NCBI GenBank assembly: GCA_036015235.1
Contig: CP107926.1
Coordinates: 3,290,001 to 3,354,000, forward strand
Source: Streptomyces sp. NBC_00433
GTDB taxonomy: Bacteria > Actinomycetota > Actinomycetes > Streptomycetales > Streptomycetaceae
Direction: 5' to 3'
Length of the DNA stretch: 64,000 nucleotides
The translations under genes and the position numbers were made by a program. Of the stretch, positions 60,140-64,000 are shown piece after piece. The notes under the pieces are model-generated. The model had not been told where the DNA came from. It saw only the letters and a program-made list of their open reading frames with translations, and did no database searches. How positions within the stretch are numbered: the stretch's first letter is position 1; every line of letters begins with the position of its first letter.

Positions 60140-61105
60140 TCAGCTGCCGGTGAGCACGATCTTGCCGAACACCTCGCCGCGCTCCAGCTGTTCGAAGGCC
60201 TCGCGTGCCCGGTCCATCGGCAGGACGGTGTCGATGACCGGGCGCACACCGGTGGCCGCGCAGAAGTTCAGCAGGTCCTCCAGCTCGTCCTTGGTGCCCA
60301 TGGTCGAGCCGACGACCCGCAGTTCGAGGAAGAAGATCCGGTTCAGCTCGGCGGCGGGCGGGTTGGGCCCGCTGGTCGCGCCGGAGATGACCAGGGTGCC
60401 GCCGGGCCGCAGTGACTTGACCGAATGCGACCAGGTGGCGGCGCCCACCGTCTCGATGACCGCGTCGACCCGCTCGGGCAGCCGCCCGCCGGGCTCCACG
60501 ACGGCCCGCGCCCCCAATTCCAGGGCCCGTTGGCGCTTGCCCGCGTCACGACTGGTCGCGTAGACTCTCAGTCCCGCCGCTTGTCCCAGCACGATGGCAG
60601 CCGTGGCGACTCCGCCGCCGGCCCCCTGCACGAGGACCGCGTCCCCCGGTCGTACGTTCGCGTTGGTGAAGAGCATCCGGTAGGCCGTGAGCCAGGCCGT
60701 CGGCAGGCAGGCCGCCTCCTCGAAGCTCAGCTCGGCCGGTTTCTTCAGTACGTTCCAGGTGGGCACGGTGACCCGTTCGGCCAGGGTGCCCTGGTATTTC
60801 TCGGTGAGCAGCGAGCGCCGCTCGTGCGGGCCGACCCCGTGGCCGGTCTGCCCGATCACCGAGTGCAGCACGACCTCGTTGCCGTCCTCGTCGATCCCGG
60901 CGGCATCGCAGCCGAGGATCATCGGCAGGCTCTCCTGCCCCAGGCCCACCCCGCGCAGCGACCACAGGTCGTGGTGGTTGAGCGAGGCGGCCCTGACCGT
61001 GACGGTGCTCCAGCCCTCCCGCTTGCCGGGCTCGGGGCGCTCCCCCAGTTCGAGTCCGTTCAGCGGGTGCTCTGCGTCGATGCCTGCGGCGTATACGGCG
61101 AACAT
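60140..61105 (-). CDS. zinc-binding dehydrogenase/quinone oxidoreductase family protein
   Basis: A 321-residue medium-chain dehydrogenase/reductase. The GroES-like N-terminal part includes AASLNHHDLWSLRG and LGCDAAGIDEDG. The Rossmann domain has the cofactor motif VQGAGGGVATAAIVLGQAAG (about residue 162) followed by ATSRDAGKR, where the Arg suggests NADPH. Typical zinc-ligand cysteines are missing, as in quinone reductases. The substrate is unknown. The ATG at 61105 begins MFAVYAAGID. It is convergent with the PadR gene and separated from the Hsp70 gene by a repeat-rich 200-bp gap. Confidence 0.9.
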   Translation of the reverse strand: MFAVYAAGIDAEHPLNGLELGERPEPGKREGWSTVTVRAASLNHHDLWSLRGVGLGQESLPMILGCDAAGIDEDGNEVVLHSVIGQTGHGVGPHERRSLLTEKYQGTLAERVTVPTWNVLKKPAELSFEEAACLPTAWLTAYRMLFTNANVRPGDAVLVQGAGGGVATAAIVLGQAAGLRVYATSRDAGKRQRALELGARAVVEPGGRLPERVDAVIETVGAATWSHSVKSLRPGGTLVISGATSGPNPPAAELNRIFFLELRVVGSTMGTKDELEDLLNFCAATGVRPVIDTVLPMDRAREAFEQLERGEVFGKIVLTGS

Positions 61106-61149
61106 GCCCCGACGCTAACGCACCCGCTCAACCCGCGTCGCCGACGCCC

Positions 61150-61316
61150 GAGGGCCTGTCTGACAAATCCCGTCCGGCTGGCGGGGTCCGGCACGCACGC
61201 TTGCTGCGTTGTCGGTCGTCGGCGCAGCCCGCTGCGCTCTTCCTCCCTCCGCCTTGCAATCGCACGCACCAGACCCCGCCAGCCCCGCCCCAAGGGCGGA
61301 CGACGCTATTTGCCGG
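61150..61316. repeat. intergenic repeat, second family
   Basis: GCCTGTCTGACAAATCCCGT, followed by CCGGCTGGCGGGG, at about 61153-61185 closely matches the element at 19488-19520. Downstream, CCCCGCCAGCCCCGCC and GCTATTTGCCGGACAGGCCC look like a degenerate inverted end of the same unit. The element overlaps the last codons of the Hsp70-like gene. No gene is seen inside. Confidence 0.65.
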
Positions 61317-64000
61317 ACAGGCCCTCGGCGCTCAACCCGAAACCCGCGCCGGCCAGCAGCGGCGCCAGCGAGTCCGCCGTGATCGCGAAGGCGGGCTGCG
61401 TCTCGCCGCCCGGTGCCAGCGCGCCGATCACCTCGCCCAGTTCGTTGAGCAGCGGGCCGCCGGCGGCGGCGGCGGGCAGCCGCAGGTCGGTGCGGTAGAG
61501 GTGCAGGCCCTGTTCGGGGAAGGCCTCGAACTTCTCGATGATGCCCGGGACCAGCGCCCCGCCCGGCGCCGCCGCCCGTATCGGGTCGCCGATGTGGGTG
61601 AGCCGGGGGAAGCCGAGCCGCAGCGGCCGGGTCCGGACGGGTTCGGCCAGCAGCAGCACCGCCGTGTCCAGGGCGGAGGTGTCGGGGAGGAAGGCCCGGC
61701 GTACGGCCTGCCCGCCGCCGGCCAGGCGCACTTCGGTCGCGGCGGCGTCCTGGGCCAGCCACCGGCGGCTGGTCAGGACGTGCCGGTCGGAGATCAGGAA
61801 GCCGCCGCCGTCCCCGACGCGGACCAGCGCGGAATGGGCCGCCGCCGCGAACAGCTCGGGCCGCCGCGGGTCGCGGACCAGGGCCGGCAGCCGGTCGGCG
61901 TCCTGGAGCAGGAACCGCCGGTAGCCCTCGACGTCGCCGACGCCGGCCAGGCAGCGCAGCCGCCGCCGCAGGTCCTCGGGCTGCGCGGGCGGCTCGGTCA
62001 GCTCCGCGAGCGCGCGCAGCGCCCGGCTGTGGTCGCCGGCGTCGTGCAGCGAGCGGAAGCGGCGCAGCGGGTCGCTGTCGGCGGCTGCCAGCGACGCCAG
62101 GACGTCGTTCCAGCGGGCGATGCGGGCGGTGCCGAGCCGCATCCGCCCGAGGCGCTCGCCGAGCTGGTCGGCCAGGTGCCTGCCCGCGGGGAGCCGGTCC
62201 ACGGCGGGCGGCTGGGCGAGGTAGTCCCGCACGGTGGTCAGCAGGTCGAGCAACGGGCCGCGCAGGGAGAGCAGTTCGCTCTCCAGCTCGGCCGGCTCCG
62301 GGCCGTACATCTCGGCGAGCAGCCGCTGCGTGGCGGCGTCGACCGGTTCGCGGGAGGGCCGGTGGGCGGCGAGCCGCTCCCTGAACTCCCGGCACACCCG
62401 CTCGCAGTCGACGTCCGCGCCGGCCGTGAGCTCCCGCAGCTCGTGCCGCACGCGCTCCAGCTCCCGCTGGTCGGTGTGCCGCTGCGACATGGTCCTGATC
62501 TCGCCCGGTGACAGCAGGGTGGTGTCGGTGAAGTCGACCGACCTGCTGTTGCCGGTGCCCTTGTCCCGCGCGGTGACCGTCAGGAGGCAGCTGGCGTCGA
62601 ATTCGAAGATGACCTCGATCTGCGGTTCGCCCGCCGGCAGCGGCGGGATGCCGGTCAGCGGGACGACGCCGATCCGGGAGCGGGGGTCGATCTGCCCGTT
62701 GTAGACCTCGATCAGCACCTCGTCCTGCTCGTCCCTGACGGTGGTGAAGACGTCGGAGCGCTTGGTGGGGATCTTGGTGTTCCGCTCGACCAGGACGGAG
62801 AAGCCCTCGTTGCCGTTCTCCTCGCGGACGGCGATGCCCAGCGGGAAGGGGGTGACGTCCAGCAGCAGGGTGTCCTTCAGGCGCCCGGCCAGTGCCGCGC
62901 CCTGGAGGGCGGCGCCGCAGGCGACGGCGGCCCTGGCGTCGGACAGGACGGTGCGCTTGAGGTCGAAGACCCGCTCGACGGCCCCGCTGACCAGCGGCGA
63001 GAGCATCGGGCCGCCCACCAGCACCAGATGCCTGGCCGGCACGGTCATCTCGGCCTTCATCCGCTTGCACACCTCCCGCAGGGTGCGCAGCGAGCCGGCC
63101 AGCAGCCGGGCGAGGTCCTCGCGGTTCAGTTCGAGCCTGACCTCGGGGCGGTCGAGGAAGGCGTTGAGGGTGTACTCGGCCTCGTCCTGCGACGACAGGG
63201 CGATCTTGAGGTGCTCGGCGGCCAGCGCCAGGCGCTTCCTGGCCCGTCCGGTCCTGGGCACGTCCAGGCCCTGGGTCCGCAGCCGGGCCGCGAGCTCGTC
63301 GGCGATCAGGGCGTCGAAGTCCTGGCCGCCGTACTGGTTGTCGCCGAGGACCTGCTCGACGTCGTAGACGTTGCTGTCGACGTCGAGCGAGCTGACGTCG
63401 AGGGTGCCGGCTCCGAGGTCCACCACGACGATCTGCCCGTCGAGGCGCCGCTGCTGCGCGGCCGCCATGCAGGCGGCGGTGGGCTCGTGGATCAGCCGTA
63501 CGGGGGTGACGCCGGCGATCTCGCACGCGTTGCGGGTGGCCTGCTTGGCATTGTTCAGGAAGTAGGCGGGGATGGTGAGGACGGCCTCGGGCCGCAGGAC
63601 CGAGAAGTCGTGCCTGCCCGCGGCCCACACCAGCCACTCGTCCCTGACCTGCCCCAGCTCGGCGCGGGCCAGCGCGGCGACCGCCTCGGCGACCCGGTCG
63701 TGCAGCAGCTTCTCCACCAGGGACCTGGCGTGCCGGATCAGCCGGGCGGCGACCTCTTCCGGGCGGTATTCGCGGTCGCGGATCCTGAAGACGACGCCGT
63801 CGCCCATCCGGCGCTTGGCGGCGCTGATGTGGCCGATCACCCAGGGGGCGAGGATCTGGTCGCCGGTCAGGCCGACGATCTCCTCGCCGCGCTCGGTCAC
63901 CGTCAGCGTCGAGGCGAAGTGCGGCTTGCCGCCGTCCGGGCAGATCGCCGGGCGTCCCGTGGCGCTGTCGTAGACGGCGGCGACGCAGGTGCTCGTGCCC
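61306..64000 (-). CDS. Hsp70 family protein fused to a catalytically dead trypsin-like domain (5' end outside window)
   Basis: At least 897 residues; the gene continues past the right edge, and only about ten N-terminal residues seem missing because the window opens at GTSTCVAAVYD, the phosphate-1 loop of Hsp70. The ATPase domain includes VVVDLGAGTLDVSSLDV (phosphate 2) and LVGGPMLSPLV (adenosine). The substrate-binding beta domain follows (LLLDVTPFPLGIAV), then a helical region. The last 170 residues have a trypsin fold (GGGFLISDRHVLTSRRWL, SALDTAVLLL, AAAAGGPLLNELGEVIGAL). The catalytic His position is Arg and the Ser position is Ala, so it is a pseudoprotease, probably a binding module. 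Confidence 0.85.
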   Translation of the reverse strand, partial: GTSTCVAAVYDSATGRPAICPDGGKPHFASTLTVTERGEEIVGLTGDQILAPWVIGHISAAKRRMGDGVVFRIRDREYRPEEVAARLIRHARSLVEKLLHDRVAEAVAALARAELGQVRDEWLVWAAGRHDFSVLRPEAVLTIPAYFLNNAKQATRNACEIAGVTPVRLIHEPTAACMAAAQQRRLDGQIVVVDLGAGTLDVSSLDVDSNVYDVEQVLGDNQYGGQDFDALIADELAARLRTQGLDVPRTGRARKRLALAAEHLKIALSSQDEAEYTLNAFLDRPEVRLELNREDLARLLAGSLRTLREVCKRMKAEMTVPARHLVLVGGPMLSPLVSGAVERVFDLKRTVLSDARAAVACGAALQGAALAGRLKDTLLLDVTPFPLGIAVREENGNEGFSVLVERNTKIPTKRSDVFTTVRDEQDEVLIEVYNGQIDPRSRIGVVPLTGIPPLPAGEPQIEVIFEFDASCLLTVTARDKGTGNSRSVDFTDTTLLSPGEIRTMSQRHTDQRELERVRHELRELTAGADVDCERVCREFRERLAAHRPSREPVDAATQRLLAEMYGPEPAELESELLSLRGPLLDLLTTVRDYLAQPPAVDRLPAGRHLADQLGERLGRMRLGTARIARWNDVLASLAAADSDPLRRFRSLHDAGDHSRALRALAELTEPPAQPEDLRRRLRCLAGVGDVEGYRRFLLQDADRLPALVRDPRRPELFAAAAHSALVRVGDGGGFLISDRHVLTSRRWLAQDAAATEVRLAGGGQAVRRAFLPDTSALDTAVLLLAEPVRTRPLRLGFPRLTHIGDPIRAAAPGGALVPGIIEKFEAFPEQGLHLYRTDLRLPAAAAGGPLLNELGEVIGALAPGGETQPAFAITADSLAPLLAGAGFGLSAEGLSGK

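Overview
The window is about 72% GC with strong third-position GC bias and many 4-bp start/stop overlaps. It carries typical Streptomycetaceae families: a conservon, DUF6104, an SAV_2336-type protein, FxsA/FxsB, a HAIR-controlled lon, and a chitinase with DasR-like boxes. It is almost certainly a chromosomal segment of Streptomyces or a close relative. About 50 protein genes can be supported. No rRNA, tRNA, CRISPR array, transposase or prophage gene was seen.

Layout. 0.3-9.4 kb: an MFS exporter, a GntR(YtrA)-ABC transporter operon with its operator, DinB- and HxlR-family proteins, a DUF4032 kinase-like protein, a Gfo/Idh/MocA oxidoreductase and a LuxR-type regulator. 9.5-10 kb: an unusual secreted protein made almost entirely of ten P-[DA]-G-W-F-P repeats. 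10.1-17.1 kb: envelope and stress genes (glutathione peroxidase, pentapeptide-repeat protein, RodA/FtsW plus class B PBP, polysaccharide deacetylase, CapA-like protein). 17.1-20.4 kb: two divergent non-haem diiron proteins, one AurF-like, with a TetR regulator. 20.5-25.9 kb: GH18 chitinase, SDR plus ECF sigma factor, and an NlpC/P60 hydrolase. 25.9-31.3 kb: a conservon (cvnA-B-C-D) followed by a styrene-monooxygenase-like flavoprotein. 31.6-45.1 kb: housekeeping and regulatory genes, including GH25 lysozyme, Lon under a HAIR operator, a two-component system and the E2-E1 2-oxoglutarate decarboxylase/dehydrogenase.

45.2-57.7 kb is the most striking block: seven co-directional genes on the minus strand. 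In transcription order they encode a trypsin-VMAP protein, a MoxR AAA+ ATPase, a vWA-TPR (SAV_2336-like) protein, the small peptide FxsA, the radical SAM/SPASM maturase FxsB, a separate HExxH protein, and a TIR-NB-ARC-TPR protein. This joins a predicted cyclophane RiPP pathway to a vWA-MoxR-VMAP conflict or signalling module. The FxsA C-terminus reads F-D-N-S-M, so Asn sits where the family name expects Ser.

57.9-64 kb: DUF6104, a DUF4097-PadR operon with paired operators, a quinone-oxidoreductase-like dehydrogenase, and the 3' part of an Hsp70 homologue fused to a trypsin-fold domain that has lost its catalytic His and Ser. That gene runs off the right edge. Several intergenic gaps hold copies of a palindromic repeat, best seen at 58103-58160 with 25-bp perfect arms, and of a second repeat family at about 19.5 and 61.15 kb.
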